64,000 bases of DNA. It comes from Aquimarina algiphila. Its GTDB lineage: Bacteria; Bacteroidota; Bacteroidia; Flavobacteriales; Flavobacteriaceae. The notes under the pieces were generated by a model. The model did not search any database. It had not been told where the DNA came from and worked only from the letters and a program-made list of their open reading frames with translations. The stretch lies in the NCBI RefSeq assembly GCF_007489275.1, contig NZ_VLNR01000018.1, forward strand, positions 28,485-92,484. Reading direction: 5' to 3'. Below, one piece after another: positions 35,711-45,351 of this stretch. The position numbers and the translations under genes were made by a program. Numbering within the stretch: the first letter of the stretch is position 1; every line of letters starts with the position of its first letter.

Positions 35711-36166
35711 TTATTGCTTTACTGCTATGCATTCTATTTCTATTTTAGCACCAACAGCTAAACCTTTTGCAGCAAAAGTAGTTCGTGCAGGTTTCTGCGG
35801 AAAATATGTTTTATATACTTCATTAAAGGAAGAAAAATCTTCAATGTCTGCTAATATCACAGTACACTTCACAACATCTTCCATTTTCATACCGTGTTCC
35901 TTTAGAACCGCTTTAATATTTTCTAAAGTTTGTTTGGTTTCTGCCGTCACTCCTCCCTCCACTAACTTTCTTACACCATGATCCATACCGACTTGTCCTG
36001 AAAGAAAAAACAAATTCCCTACCTGAACAGCATCAGAAAAAGGAGCATTTGATTTTTTAGGCTCATGGGTTTTATGAAAAACTACAGTATCTGAAGATGT
36101 TGAAGAATCAGTACCACAACCTACTAAGAATACAAAGAGGCAAGTAATTGCTATTATTTTTTTCAT
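35711..36166 (-). CDS. RidA/YjgF-family lipoprotein
   Basis: 151 residues. Lipoprotein signal MKKIIAITCLFVFLVGC, then a complete Rid domain: APFSDAVQVGNLFFLSGQVGMD, TKQTLENIKAVLKEHGMKMEDVVKCTVIL, and KPARTTFAAKGLAVGAKIEIECIA. The arginine in PARTTF corresponds to the catalytic arginine of RidA imine deaminases, so activity on enamine or imine intermediates is possible. Export with a lipid anchor is unusual for the family but not rare in Bacteroidota. Divergent from the HerA-like gene. Confidence 0.88.
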   Translation of the reverse strand: MKKIIAITCLFVFLVGCGTDSSTSSDTVVFHKTHEPKKSNAPFSDAVQVGNLFFLSGQVGMDHGVRKLVEGGVTAETKQTLENIKAVLKEHGMKMEDVVKCTVILADIEDFSSFNEVYKTYFPQKPARTTFAAKGLAVGAKIEIECIAVKQ

Positions 36167-36256
36167 GAATTAAAGTATAATAAAGTTTAGTAATACGATT
36201 TACTTTCATTAAAAGTAACTTATAATTTTAATAGAAAAGTTAAGATTCCTATTTTT

Positions 36257-37810
36257 ATGAAAAATTACAATCAAATCATGAGTGACAATCAAGCATTTTT
36301 AGATCACATTAACAAAGGGTATACTACCAAGGGAGATTTTCTTACTATGGGAGCAGCAATATATAATGGAGAGACCATTACAAATGCACACGTAAAAGTA
36401 CCTCTAAAAACGCTAAATCGCCATGGTTTAATTGCAGGGGCAACGGGAACAGGTAAAACCAAAACTCTTCAGGTAATTGCAGAAAATCTAAGTGAACAAG
36501 GAATACCAGTACTTTTAATGGATATCAAAGGAGATCTTAGCGGAATTGCAGCAGCAAGCCCAGGACATCCCAAAATTGATGAACGTCATGAAAAAATAGG
36601 CATTCCTTTTGAAGCTAAAGAATTTCCTGTAGAGATTCTTTCTCTTTCTGAACAAGATGGTGTTCGTCTTCGTGCAACTGTAAGTGAGTTTGGACCTGTT
36701 TTACTTTCAAGAATTCTTGATGTTACTACAACTCAAGCGGGAATCATATCGATTATATTTAAATACTGTGATGATAATAAATTACCCCTTTTGGACCTAA
36801 AAGATCTAAAAAAGGTATTACAATATGCTACGCAAGAAGGTAAAAAAGAACTAGAAAAAGATTACGGAAGAATTTCTACCGCATCGACAGGTGCTATTCT
36901 AAGAAAGATTGTCGAACTGGAGCAACAAGGTGCAGATCAGTTTTTTGGCGAACGCTCTTTTGAGGTTCAGGATTTATGTAGAATAGATGAAAATGGCAGA
37001 GGGATAATCAATATTATTAGACTAACCGACATCCAAGATAAACCTAAATTATTCTCAACATTTATGTTAAGTCTTCTTGCTGAGATATATGGTACATTTC
37101 CTGAACAAGGAGATAGCGGACGACCAGAGCTAATCATATTTCTTGACGAAGCACATTTAATTTTTAAAGAAGCTTCTAATGCATTAATGGATCAAATAGA
37201 AAGTATTGTCAAATTAATCCGATCCAAAGGAGTTGGGCTTTATTTTGTTACGCAGAATCCTACAGATGTTCCTGACGGAATTTTAAGCCAATTGGGATTA
37301 AAAGTACAACATGCACTTAGAGCATTTACTGCCAAAGATAGAAAAGCCATCAAACTCACTGCTGAGAATTATCCTATTTCTGAATATTATGATACCAAAG
37401 AAATATTGACCTCTTTAGGAATTGGAGAAGCATTAACATCCGCTCTTGATGAAAAAGGGCGCCCTACTCCATTAGCAGCTACAATGCTTAGGGCTCCTAT
37501 GAGTCGCATGGATATATTAACGGATGATGAATTAAAGACATTATTAAAAAAATCAAAACTTATACCTAAGTATAACGAAGAAATTGATAGAGAAAGTGCT
37601 TATGAGCTTTTAAATGAAAAAATAGAAAGTGCAGAAGCCGAAGAAGCAAAAGCTGTTGCTAAAAAAGAAAGAGAAAAACTAAAAAGAAGTTCTTCTTCCA
37701 GCTCTAGAAGCAAAAGAACCAGTACTACAGAAAAAGCTATTATAAAAGTATTGACTAGTGCTACTTTTATTAGAGGCGCTTTGGGTGTACTTAATAAGTT
37801 ATTGAAATAA
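36257..37810 (+). CDS. HerA-like ATPase (DUF853 family, YjgR-like)
   Basis: 517 residues. Walker A GATGTGKTKTLQ near residue 60, MDIKGDLSGIAA, Walker B LIIFLDEAHLIFKEA near 295, and sensor-like FVTQNPTDVPDGILSQLGLKVQHALRAFT. These define the DUF853 group of HerA/FtsK-superfamily ATPases. Its role is not established; HerA relatives translocate DNA in recombination. The C-terminus has a charged coiled coil and a serine-rich linker (about 475-495). The start at 36257 fits the divergent layout; the ATG of MSDNQAF at 36278 is an alternative. Confidence 0.88.
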   Translation: MKNYNQIMSDNQAFLDHINKGYTTKGDFLTMGAAIYNGETITNAHVKVPLKTLNRHGLIAGATGTGKTKTLQVIAENLSEQGIPVLLMDIKGDLSGIAAASPGHPKIDERHEKIGIPFEAKEFPVEILSLSEQDGVRLRATVSEFGPVLLSRILDVTTTQAGIISIIFKYCDDNKLPLLDLKDLKKVLQYATQEGKKELEKDYGRISTASTGAILRKIVELEQQGADQFFGERSFEVQDLCRIDENGRGIINIIRLTDIQDKPKLFSTFMLSLLAEIYGTFPEQGDSGRPELIIFLDEAHLIFKEASNALMDQIESIVKLIRSKGVGLYFVTQNPTDVPDGILSQLGLKVQHALRAFTAKDRKAIKLTAENYPISEYYDTKEILTSLGIGEALTSALDEKGRPTPLAATMLRAPMSRMDILTDDELKTLLKKSKLIPKYNEEIDRESAYELLNEKIESAEAEEAKAVAKKEREKLKRSSSSSSRSKRTSTTEKAIIKVLTSATFIRGALGVLNKLLK

Positions 37811-37851
37811 TTTACGTTACTATTAAAATGAAATTATTTAATCAACTTATC

Positions 37852-38418
37852 ATGATAAAAAAAATTATTCAAGTCTTTGCTATTTCATTAGTTGTTTTTA
37901 GTTGTCAGAATGACAAAAAGCAAGACCCTTTTGAAATCACTACTAACAGAATAGGACTATTAACTAATGAAATACAAGTTAAAGAGTTGGACTCTATTTT
38001 TGCAAAAGACTCTATTGCCAAAAGAACTCCGGGAGATCAGTCTATCGGTTATGCAAACGAAATAGAAATCTATGAAAAAGGAGGTACTAAACTCTTAATT
38101 CTGGAAACTGATGAAAAATCAAGTCCTAGTTCTATTATCAAAAGTATTGAAATAATTGATCCGAGATATAAAACCCCAGCTGGGTTATCTTCTAATGGAG
38201 TTTTTAAGGACATTAAGGATCATTATAAAGTCTCAAAAATCAATAACACATTAAGCACTGCTGTGATATTTGTAGATAGTATTCAGGCATATTTTACTAT
38301 AGATAAAAAAGAATTACCTCAAAAGTTTCGTGGCACCACAGATATCGAAATAAAAGAAGCAGATATACCTGATTCTTCAAAAATCAAGAATTTCTGGATA
38401 AGTTGGGGTAACAATTAA
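37852..38418 (+). CDS. Putative lipoprotein, unknown function
   Basis: 188 residues from MIKKIIQVFAISLVVFSC, with lipobox VFSC; an upstream ATG at 37828 would add nine residues and spoil the signal peptide. The mature part has a conserved-looking pattern (RIGLLTNEIQVKELDSIFAKDSI, and EIYEKGGTKLLILE) but no domain I recognise. It follows the HerA-like gene by 41 bases and precedes a cupin by 11 bases, so it may be in one operon with both. Confidence 0.72.
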   Translation: MIKKIIQVFAISLVVFSCQNDKKQDPFEITTNRIGLLTNEIQVKELDSIFAKDSIAKRTPGDQSIGYANEIEIYEKGGTKLLILETDEKSSPSSIIKSIEIIDPRYKTPAGLSSNGVFKDIKDHYKVSKINNTLSTAVIFVDSIQAYFTIDKKELPQKFRGTTDIEIKEADIPDSSKIKNFWISWGNN

Positions 38419-38429
38419 AGGATAGAAGA

Positions 38430-38798
38430 ATGCAAAAAAAATATAGTATCCAAAAATCACCATTTGTTGTACCTACTACTGATGGAAAATTAATTGAGGA
38501 ACATTTTGGTAATGCAACAGATCAAAACTCTCAAATTAGCATTGCCCATATGATTGCTCCTCCTCATTGGAGTGAACCTTTTCAAACACCCGAATTTGAT
38601 GAATACACCTATATTATAAGAGGCAAAAAACAATTTACAATCGAAGGAGAAAAAATAATATTAGAATCCGGACAATCTATAAAGATTGAAAAAAACACAA
38701 GGATTCAATACGCTAACCCTTTTGATGAAGAATGTGAGTATCTTGCCATTTGTCTTCCGGCATTTACAATGGAAGCTGTACATCGCGAAGATGAATGA
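38430..38798 (+). CDS. Cupin-domain protein
   Basis: 122 residues forming a single cupin barrel: HMIAPPHWSEPFQTPEFDEYTYIIRGKKQFTIEGE, then ESGQSIKIEKNTRIQYANPF-EECEYLAICLPAF. One metal-type motif (PHW--P--E-DEY) is partly conserved, the second is not, so metal binding is uncertain. Its stop overlaps the next start (ATGA), which suggests joint translation with the hydrolase. Confidence 0.82.
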   Translation: MQKKYSIQKSPFVVPTTDGKLIEEHFGNATDQNSQISIAHMIAPPHWSEPFQTPEFDEYTYIIRGKKQFTIEGEKIILESGQSIKIEKNTRIQYANPFDEECEYLAICLPAFTMEAVHREDE

Positions 38799-39634
38799 AA
38801 GAAAAATTTAAAAAATACCTTCCGCTACTTATTGGAAAACAACTCCAACTCCTGTTCTTTTTTAATCCAAAAAAGGCTATTCACAAAGCGTATATCCTAT
38901 TTTGCACTCCCAGAAAAGGAAAAGTTTTACCAGAACAAGAGTACTTTTTAGAAGAAGCAGAAGATGAGGTCGTAGTAGTTGATGACACCTATATCCAAAC
39001 CTATAGATGGTCTAATCTTGGAGAAACCATATTGATGGTTCATGGGTGGGAAAGTAATACACATCGTTGGAAAACACTTATTCTAAAATTACAGGAAGAA
39101 GGTTACAATGTCGTTGCCTTTGATGCACCAGCACACGGAAATTCTTCTGGTAAATTATTAAATGTACCACTATATACAGAATGCCTTCAAAAGATTATAG
39201 AATTATATCGCCCCAATCATATTTTAGGCCATTCTGTAGGAGGAATGACAACCATATTTCAGCAATATCTGTATCCAGATCAGGAAATAGAAAAATTAAT
39301 TGTACTTGCCCCTCCATCAGAGTTATCCAGAATTATGCAAGATTATCAAAAAATATTAAGGCTCTCTTCTAAGTTTATGACTGCCCTAAATCAATATTTT
39401 AAGGATAAACACGGTTACTATTTTGAAGAATTTTCTGCTTCTGATTTTGCAAAAAGCTTAAAAGCTCCAGGTTTGCTTATTCACGACATCAATGATCAAA
39501 TTGCACCATATACAGAAGCTCAAAGTATTAATAAAAACTGGAATGGAGTTCAATTTATCTCTACAGAAGATTTTGGTCATTCGTTATTCTTTGATGAAGT
39601 AGATACTATGATTATTGACTTTTTAAAAGCCTAA
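38795..39634 (+). CDS. Alpha/beta-hydrolase
   Basis: 279 residues. Oxyanion segment LMVHGWESNTHRW near residue 84, VVAFDAPAHGNSSGK, nucleophile elbow GHSVGG (serine near residue 147), acid DINDQIAPY and the catalytic histidine in DFGHSLFFDE. Substrate unknown; an esterase or lipase-like role is inferred from the fold. Translationally coupled to the cupin gene. Confidence 0.88.
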   Translation: MKEKFKKYLPLLIGKQLQLLFFFNPKKAIHKAYILFCTPRKGKVLPEQEYFLEEAEDEVVVVDDTYIQTYRWSNLGETILMVHGWESNTHRWKTLILKLQEEGYNVVAFDAPAHGNSSGKLLNVPLYTECLQKIIELYRPNHILGHSVGGMTTIFQQYLYPDQEIEKLIVLAPPSELSRIMQDYQKILRLSSKFMTALNQYFKDKHGYYFEEFSASDFAKSLKAPGLLIHDINDQIAPYTEAQSINKNWNGVQFISTEDFGHSLFFDEVDTMIIDFLKA

Positions 39635-39667
39635 GTTTTAATAAATTTAATAGTATAGCTATATTGT

Positions 39668-39700
39668 CTTCCTACTTGTTCTATACCTTCCTACTCGTTC
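39668..39700 (+). repeat. Tandem 14-base direct repeat
   Basis: CTTCCTACTTGTTC (39668-39681) and CTTCCTACTCGTTC (39687-39700), one mismatch, period 19, in the 200-base region before the SIMPL-like gene. Possibly a paired regulator-binding site. Confidence 0.35.
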
Positions 39701-39834
39701 ATATTTGCTATTAAAATAAACAATTATAAAAATATCTTTTTCAAAAGAACACTTCCCTAATTGATATCTATTGTTCACTCATTATTGTTTTCTTCAAAAC
39801 TATCTTCAATATAGATTTACAATAAATTGAAATC

Positions 39835-40848
39835 ATGAAAAATATAATTTATATCTTATTAGTCTTCTCTAGTTCTTTTGTAACAGCTCAAATCAGAGGA
39901 AATGCAACAATTATTTCCAGGCAAAATGTAATGGTTCCTGCAGAATTAGCAAATGCTGATATTTACGGAGGTCAAATACAGCAATTCAGGCAAAAAAACC
40001 TAGTACCAAACCCTATAATAACAATCGACACCAAAGTATTAAACAATATCGTTGCTGATTCTTATACTGCGATTTTTAACATCGTGCAAATTGGAAAAAC
40101 TTCACAAGAAACTAATACACTTATGAAAGAGAGAGTCGCAAAAGTAAAAAAGGAACTACAAAGTAAAGGTGTTTTAGGAGAAGATGTTATTATCGATGTA
40201 ATATCATTTGTTCCTATATATGAAACGGTTGTAGAAAAAAAACTATTCAGCAAAAAATACAATGAAGTACCTAAAGGTTTTGAATTACAACAAAACCTTC
40301 ATATAAAATTCACTAATGTAAATCAGTTTGAAAAAATACTTTCTGCCTGTGCAAATAATGAGATTTACAATCTTGTCAAAGTAGATTACTTTATAAATGA
40401 TATCCAAGCTGTATACAAACAACTACGAGCAGAAATTCTGAAAACTTTAAAAGAAAAACAACAATTTTATACCGATTTAGGTTTTGACTTAACATCATAT
40501 GAGCCAATAATTGCAGACACCAAGTATTGTCATTTCCCCAAGGAGTTTTATAAGAATTATCAGGCTTTTAATAGCACTTCTTTAGAAACATTTAATAAAA
40601 AACAAGGAATCGTAACAGCAAAAAAACAAACTACATACTATTATGATCCTATCACATATAAAGATTATGATATGGTCATAAATTCTTCAATAGTAGAACC
40701 TGTTATACAAATAGGTATGGAAATAAAACTACAATATACTCCAAAACCAAAGGAACAAAAGCCAGTCGAGAAAGAAATTATAAAACCAAAATACTTTTTA
40801 ATTTCACCAGATGGAAATGTTAACATCAAAGAATTACAATTGAACTAA
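39835..40848 (+). CDS. Secreted SIMPL-like (DUF541) protein
   Basis: 337 residues with signal peptide MKNIIYILLVFSSSFVTAQ. The segment YTAIFNIVQIGKTSQETNTLMKERVAKVKKELQSKGVLGEDVIIDVISFVPIYE matches the strand-helix pattern of SIMPL/DUF541 domains; a second half (NVNQFEKILSACANNEI) continues the fold. Periplasmic, function unknown. A lysine/proline-rich linker precedes the last 30 residues. Family assignment is moderate. Confidence 0.65.
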   Translation: MKNIIYILLVFSSSFVTAQIRGNATIISRQNVMVPAELANADIYGGQIQQFRQKNLVPNPIITIDTKVLNNIVADSYTAIFNIVQIGKTSQETNTLMKERVAKVKKELQSKGVLGEDVIIDVISFVPIYETVVEKKLFSKKYNEVPKGFELQQNLHIKFTNVNQFEKILSACANNEIYNLVKVDYFINDIQAVYKQLRAEILKTLKEKQQFYTDLGFDLTSYEPIIADTKYCHFPKEFYKNYQAFNSTSLETFNKKQGIVTAKKQTTYYYDPITYKDYDMVINSSIVEPVIQIGMEIKLQYTPKPKEQKPVEKEIIKPKYFLISPDGNVNIKELQLN

Positions 40849-40912
40849 TAGCATCATGATTTTATGACAACCATCATCTTTAAATACTATCTTTGTATAT
40901 TATTTAAATTAT

Positions 40913-41782
40913 ATGTCTGAAAAAACGTTCACAAGACTTAATAAATATCTTAGCGAGGCAGGGTATTGCTCTCGTCGCGAGGCAGATAAGCTAATAGATC
41001 AAAAAAGAGTAACCATTAATGGAGAAGTTCCTTTAATGGGAACCAAAGTTTCATCAGATGATATCGTGCATGTTGATGGAGAATTAATTAATGGTCCCAA
41101 GGAAAAACATGTTTATCTCGCTTTTAATAAACCCGTAGGTATTGTTTGTACTACATCGCAGGAAGAAAAAGATAATATTATTGATTATATCAATTACCCC
41201 AAACGTATTTTCCCAATAGGAAGATTGGATAAACCTAGTGAAGGCCTCATCTTTTTAACTAGTGATGGAGATATTGTGAATAAAATTCTTAGGGCTAGAA
41301 ATAATCATGAAAAAGAATATCTGGTTACTGTAAATAAGTTGATCAGTCCAGAATTTATAAAAAGAATGGGGAACGGAATTCCGATTCTTAATACAGTAAC
41401 CCGAAAGTGCGAAGTAGAACAGATTAATAAATATGATTTTAGAATTGTATTAACACAAGGACTTAATCGGCAGATTCGTAGAATGTGTGAATACTTAGGG
41501 TATGATGTAGTACGGCTAAAACGAATCAGGATTATGAATGTAATACTAGACGTTCCGGTGGGAGAATGGCGAGATTTGACAGATGAAGAATTACGTATCA
41601 TTAATACCGATGTAGGGGATTCTAGCAAAACAGAAGAGGCTTCAGTAATAAAAGAATCAAAACCATCACGTCACAATAATCAGTCAAAACAAAATTTCAG
41701 AAATAATTCCAAAAGAAAAACATTTCCTGAAAAAGGTACTTCTAAACCAAGAAGCAGAAGACGTAGAGATCGAAGAAATTAA
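40913..41782 (+). CDS. rluF: RluF-type 23S rRNA pseudouridine synthase
   Basis: 289 residues. N-terminal S4 RNA-binding domain ([31 protein letters not shown]), then the RsuA/RluB/E/F catalytic domain with the active-site aspartate in [20 protein letters not shown] and the C-terminal motif [27 protein letters not shown]. Closest to RluF, which modifies U2604 of 23S rRNA. The last 55 residues are a disordered, arginine/lysine-rich tail ending [10 protein letters not shown], likely a nonspecific RNA-binding extension. Confidence 0.9.
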   Translation: MSEKTFTRLNKYLSEAGYCSRREADKLIDQKRVTINGEVPLMGTKVSSDDIVHVDGELINGPKEKHVYLAFNKPVGIVCTTSQEEKDNIIDYINYPKRIFPIGRLDKPSEGLIFLTSDGDIVNKILRARNNHEKEYLVTVNKLISPEFIKRMGNGIPILNTVTRKCEVEQINKYDFRIVLTQGLNRQIRRMCEYLGYDVVRLKRIRIMNVILDVPVGEWRDLTDEELRIINTDVGDSSKTEEASVIKESKPSRHNNQSKQNFRNNSKRKTFPEKGTSKPRSRRRRDRRN

Positions 41783-41882
41783 ATCTTATTATTGTTGTTA
41801 ATTATATCCTAATTTCGTCTTCTTAAAGTTTATCACTTTCTCAAAATAAGTAAATTACCTTACTAATCAATCTATAAACCAA

Positions 41883-42839
41883 ATGGTAAGGTCTGTTTTC
41901 TTTCTGTTTTTTTTATTTAACATCACCGCATGGGGTCAAACTGAATATGAACCATCTGAAGCATATCCCTTTGGACAACCTAATCCAAATGCTCCTAAAG
42001 AAATTCTGGATTTTGCTCCTCTTATCGGGTTATGTGACTGCTTATCCCAAACTCGAAATCAAGATCAAACATGGGCAGAGCCCGTTAAAATGACCTGGGA
42101 ATTTAAATATATCATGAACGGAATGGCGGTTCAGGATCAAACCAATAAAGCAGATGGTAAGCATTCTGGAAGTATCCGGCAGTTTATTGCAGATAGTAGT
42201 AAATGGTACGTACATTATTACTCCTCTGCAAAACCTACGACCGTTTTATCTGTCTGGGAAGGAAATAAAAAAGAAGGGAAAATTGTTTTATATAAAAAAC
42301 AAAAAGCTCCCAATGGTATAGATGGCTTCTATAAACTTAGCTTTTATGATATTAATAATGATAGCTATAAGTGGATAGGTGAATGGGTAGACACAAAAGA
42401 AACTATTTCTTTTCCAACATGGAAAATTGACTGTAAAAAAAGAAAAAAAACTCAAAAACTTTCTGATGAAGAACAAATTAAAGCCGCGGCAAAAGCGTTT
42501 TCTGCATCCTACCTAAAAAAAGATTATGAAGCTTTAGCAAAAGCCTATACCAATAATGGCAAAATTTTCCCTACAAATGCTCCTATCATAGAAGGATATG
42601 AAGCCATTAAAAAACGATGGTCAGGATCATCAGGATACACTCCTATAGAACATGAGATCATCCCTGAGGAAATTGTAATTCTTGGTGATACAGCCCATGA
42701 TTATGGAATATATAAGGGGAAGAATAAAAATGATGATGGTACCGAAATATCATATAAAGGAAAATACGTAGTCATCTGGAAAAAAAGAAACAATGAATGG
42801 AAAATGTATCTGGATATATGGAACAGAATAAAAGATTAA
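41883..42839 (+). CDS. Secreted protein with C-terminal SnoaL/DUF4440-like domain
   Basis: 318 residues with signal peptide MVRSVFFLFFLFNITAWGQ. The first half (DFAPLIGLCDCLSQTRNQDQTWAEPVKMTWEFKYIMNGMAVQDQ) resembles DUF1579-type beta barrels; the second half (AAAKAFSASYLKKDYEALAKAYTNNGKIFPTNAPIIEGYEAIKKRW) is a clear SnoaL/NTF2-like domain. Ligand unknown. Both halves are small-molecule-binding folds. Confidence 0.75.
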   Translation: MVRSVFFLFFLFNITAWGQTEYEPSEAYPFGQPNPNAPKEILDFAPLIGLCDCLSQTRNQDQTWAEPVKMTWEFKYIMNGMAVQDQTNKADGKHSGSIRQFIADSSKWYVHYYSSAKPTTVLSVWEGNKKEGKIVLYKKQKAPNGIDGFYKLSFYDINNDSYKWIGEWVDTKETISFPTWKIDCKKRKKTQKLSDEEQIKAAAKAFSASYLKKDYEALAKAYTNNGKIFPTNAPIIEGYEAIKKRWSGSSGYTPIEHEIIPEEIVILGDTAHDYGIYKGKNKNDDGTEISYKGKYVVIWKKRNNEWKMYLDIWNRIKD

Positions 42840-42885
42840 TCAGAATTCATTTTTTTAATAAATACTTACTAATTCTACCTTTACA

Positions 42886-43311
42886 ATGAGCATATTATCT
42901 CCATTTCATCTTGCGATTCCGGTACATGATTTACAAGCAGCCAGAAATTTTTACAATACCATTCTAGAACTTGAAGAAGGTCGAAGTAGTGATCATTGGG
43001 TAGATTTTAATTTTTTTGGTCACCAACTTGTAATTCATTATAAACCCAAACTCAGTTCTGAAGATAACTATAGTAACCCTGTAGATGGTAAAGATGTTCC
43101 TGTTCCCCATTTTGGAATTATTCTCGAGTGGGAAACCTGGGAAAGTCTCGCAGAAAAACTTATCGAAAAAAAAGTGCAATTTGTAATTGAGCCTTATATT
43201 AGATTTAAAGGAGAAACTGGAGAACAAGCTACAATGTTTTTTTATGACCCCTGTGGCAATGCTTTAGAATTTAAATCTTTTAAAGACAGTTCCTTAATAT
43301 TCCAAAAATAA
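42886..43311 (+). CDS. VOC-family (glyoxalase/dioxygenase-like) protein
   Basis: 141 residues with two beta-alpha-beta-beta-beta units: [26 protein letters not shown] and [35 protein letters not shown]...[15 protein letters not shown]. Potential metal ligands are the first-strand histidine (H8), a histidine in HQLVIHYKP and glutamate in ALEFK. Substrate unknown. Confidence 0.88.
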   Translation: MSILSPFHLAIPVHDLQAARNFYNTILELEEGRSSDHWVDFNFFGHQLVIHYKPKLSSEDNYSNPVDGKDVPVPHFGIILEWETWESLAEKLIEKKVQFVIEPYIRFKGETGEQATMFFYDPCGNALEFKSFKDSSLIFQK

Positions 43312-43439
43312 TCTATTAAACGAATAACAAAAAAATCCGTTTAACATAAAATTATGAGTTTTTGGACTTTTTTAGTATATTGATGATAATTCTTAATATA
43401 AAAACAACACTAATATAGACTATAAAATACTCTCCATCT

Positions 43440-44261
43440 ATGAAAAATACAAGTTTAATAATCTATACACTATCATTACTATTTGCTGTTAGTTGTGGCG
43501 TCCCTCAAGAGGAATTTGATAGACTAAAGAAGGAAAACGAAAATTTAAAACAAAAGATTGCAGAATGCCAACTCACACCCCATCAAATTCTTGAGCAAGC
43601 AAATGAATATTATGACAATTTGGATTATACCAAAAGTAGAGATCGATTAAAAGCTTTGGTTGAAAAATTTCCTAATTCGAGTGAAGGTAAAAAAGGTAAA
43701 AAATTATTAAAAAAAGTAGAAAAAGAAATTCTTGCAAATGCTGAAGCTTTAGAAAAAGAAGATCAGAAAGAAGGCAATAATGAAGCCTACCAAAAGGCAC
43801 TTTCTAATATGAAAAAGAAATATGATGTAGCTAATGAAGTAACTTGGTATTCTGATAATTCTTCTACTCAATCAAATGATAAGAGTTACATTCAGACATA
43901 TATTGGTAAAAAAGAAAAGCGCAAACCTTGGTTAGGGTTATCTATAAATCATTTTACCAAAAAAGATTGGTTATTCATACAACGAATGGAAATAGATGTG
44001 GACGGGAAAACTTTTGAAATAGAAGAGGCTACTCCAGGAGAATTTAATTCAAAAGAAGAATCTGGCGGAAAAAGGGAGTGGTTAGATCGAGTAATTAAAG
44101 AATTGGATATGCCAATGATTAAAGCTATTGCTTCTAGTAAAGTAGCTAAGATAAAATTTGTTGGTAAAGACGATTTAAATACAAAGACGATAAGTAAAGC
44201 TGAAAAAAAAGCAATACAAAATGTTCTTGATGCATATAATGCCTTATTAAATGTAAAATAA
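43440..44261 (+). CDS. Putative lipoprotein with coiled coil and TPR-like helices
   Basis: 273 residues. Lipoprotein signal ends at AVSC, then a short coiled coil (PQEEFDRLKKENENLKQKIAEC), a TPR-like helical pair (EQANEYYDNLDYTKSRDRLKALVEKFPNSSEGKKGKKL) and a charged C-terminal domain (NEVTWYSDNSST..., IQRMEIDVDGKTFEIEE) of unknown family. Likely anchored in the periplasm or on the outer membrane. Confidence 0.78.
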   Translation: MKNTSLIIYTLSLLFAVSCGVPQEEFDRLKKENENLKQKIAECQLTPHQILEQANEYYDNLDYTKSRDRLKALVEKFPNSSEGKKGKKLLKKVEKEILANAEALEKEDQKEGNNEAYQKALSNMKKKYDVANEVTWYSDNSSTQSNDKSYIQTYIGKKEKRKPWLGLSINHFTKKDWLFIQRMEIDVDGKTFEIEEATPGEFNSKEESGGKREWLDRVIKELDMPMIKAIASSKVAKIKFVGKDDLNTKTISKAEKKAIQNVLDAYNALLNVK

Positions 44262-44346
44262 TCTTTTTCCTTAGACAATCGTTAAAAGTTTAGTTTTTCT
44301 GTAATTACAGGTACTTTGTTAAAGGTTTACTAAGAAATTCTCACTA

Positions 44347-44364
44347 TATTCCGCCCCCGGAATA
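44347..44364 (+). repeat. Short perfect hairpin in the leader of the 44380 gene
   Basis: TATTCCG-CCCC-CGGAATA, seven base pairs, ending 15 bases before the ATG. A TACTTTG-containing promoter-like sequence lies near 44310, so the hairpin would be near the middle of the leader RNA. It may affect translation. Confidence 0.4.
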
Positions 44365-44379
44365 AATAGAAAAAGAAAG

Positions 44380-45306
44380 ATGGATTTTACTAGCCCCTTG
44401 GTCTACGGAGTACCTTGTTTTTTAGGTCTAATTTTATTGGAATTAACCTATAGCAAAACTCATGACCATAAGAATTTATACAATTGGAAAGATTTAACAG
44501 CAAGTCTCACTATGGGTGTTGGATCTGCTATATTAGGTCCTCTGATCAAAACCGTTTTTTCAATTGTCCTTTTTCATTTTGTTTATGAGTTTTTCAATCC
44601 CGAAATCGACGGAGTCCGAACTAACATTATGGGATGGAAATCTTTTGGATATGCATGGTATGTTTGGCTTCTATGTCAGCTTGCTGATGATTATACATAT
44701 TATTGGTTCCATCGACAAAATCACATGGTAAGGGCTTTATGGGCAGCACATATTGTACATCATTCCTCTGATAACTTTAACCTTGGTACCGCAGTACGTA
44801 ATGGATGGTTTACTCTTTTATATAAACCCCTATTCTATATGTGGATGCCTGCGATAGGTTTCCCTCCAGAAATGGTAGTGGTATGCCTAGGAATTGAAGC
44901 ATTATGGCAATTTCAACTTCATTCTGTCTATATTCCAAAAATGGGTTTTATAGAAACAATATTTAATACGCATACCATGCATCAGGTACATCACGCCAAA
45001 AATGTAGAATACATGGATAAAAATCATGGTGGATTTTTAAATATTTTTGATAGAATATTTGGTACCTGGAAACCATTAGATGAAAATATTGAAATACAAT
45101 ATGGTGTTACTCATGCCCCAAACTCATATAATCCCTGGGTAATCCTTACTCATGAATATAAAGACATTTGGAATGATACCAAAAAATCCAAAAACTGGTA
45201 TCACAAATTCATGTACATATTTGGCCCTCCTGGATGGAGTCATGATGGAAGTACACTTACCGTAAAACAGATGCAAAGAGAACTTAAAAAACAAAAAGCG
45301 TTATAA
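44380..45306 (+). CDS. Sterol desaturase/fatty-acid hydroxylase family membrane enzyme
   Basis: 308 residues, four or five membrane segments and the three histidine clusters of the family: HRQNH, HIVHHSSDNFN, and HTMHQVHHAKNVEYMDKNHGG. These bind a di-iron centre that oxidises lipids using oxygen. The end of the core, FDRIFGTW, is characteristic. Substrate not predictable. The second family member at 61870-63006 is distinct. Confidence 0.92.
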   Translation: MDFTSPLVYGVPCFLGLILLELTYSKTHDHKNLYNWKDLTASLTMGVGSAILGPLIKTVFSIVLFHFVYEFFNPEIDGVRTNIMGWKSFGYAWYVWLLCQLADDYTYYWFHRQNHMVRALWAAHIVHHSSDNFNLGTAVRNGWFTLLYKPLFYMWMPAIGFPPEMVVVCLGIEALWQFQLHSVYIPKMGFIETIFNTHTMHQVHHAKNVEYMDKNHGGFLNIFDRIFGTWKPLDENIEIQYGVTHAPNSYNPWVILTHEYKDIWNDTKKSKNWYHKFMYIFGPPGWSHDGSTLTVKQMQRELKKQKAL

Positions 45307-45351
45307 AAATAACTATATTTAAAGTTCTCAAGAATACTTACAATTATAGTT

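Noticed and set aside
39668..39700. LytTR-type binding site
   Set aside because: LytTR repeats are spaced by about two helical turns (21-22 bases); the period here is 19 and the core does not fit well. Kept only as an unassigned repeat.
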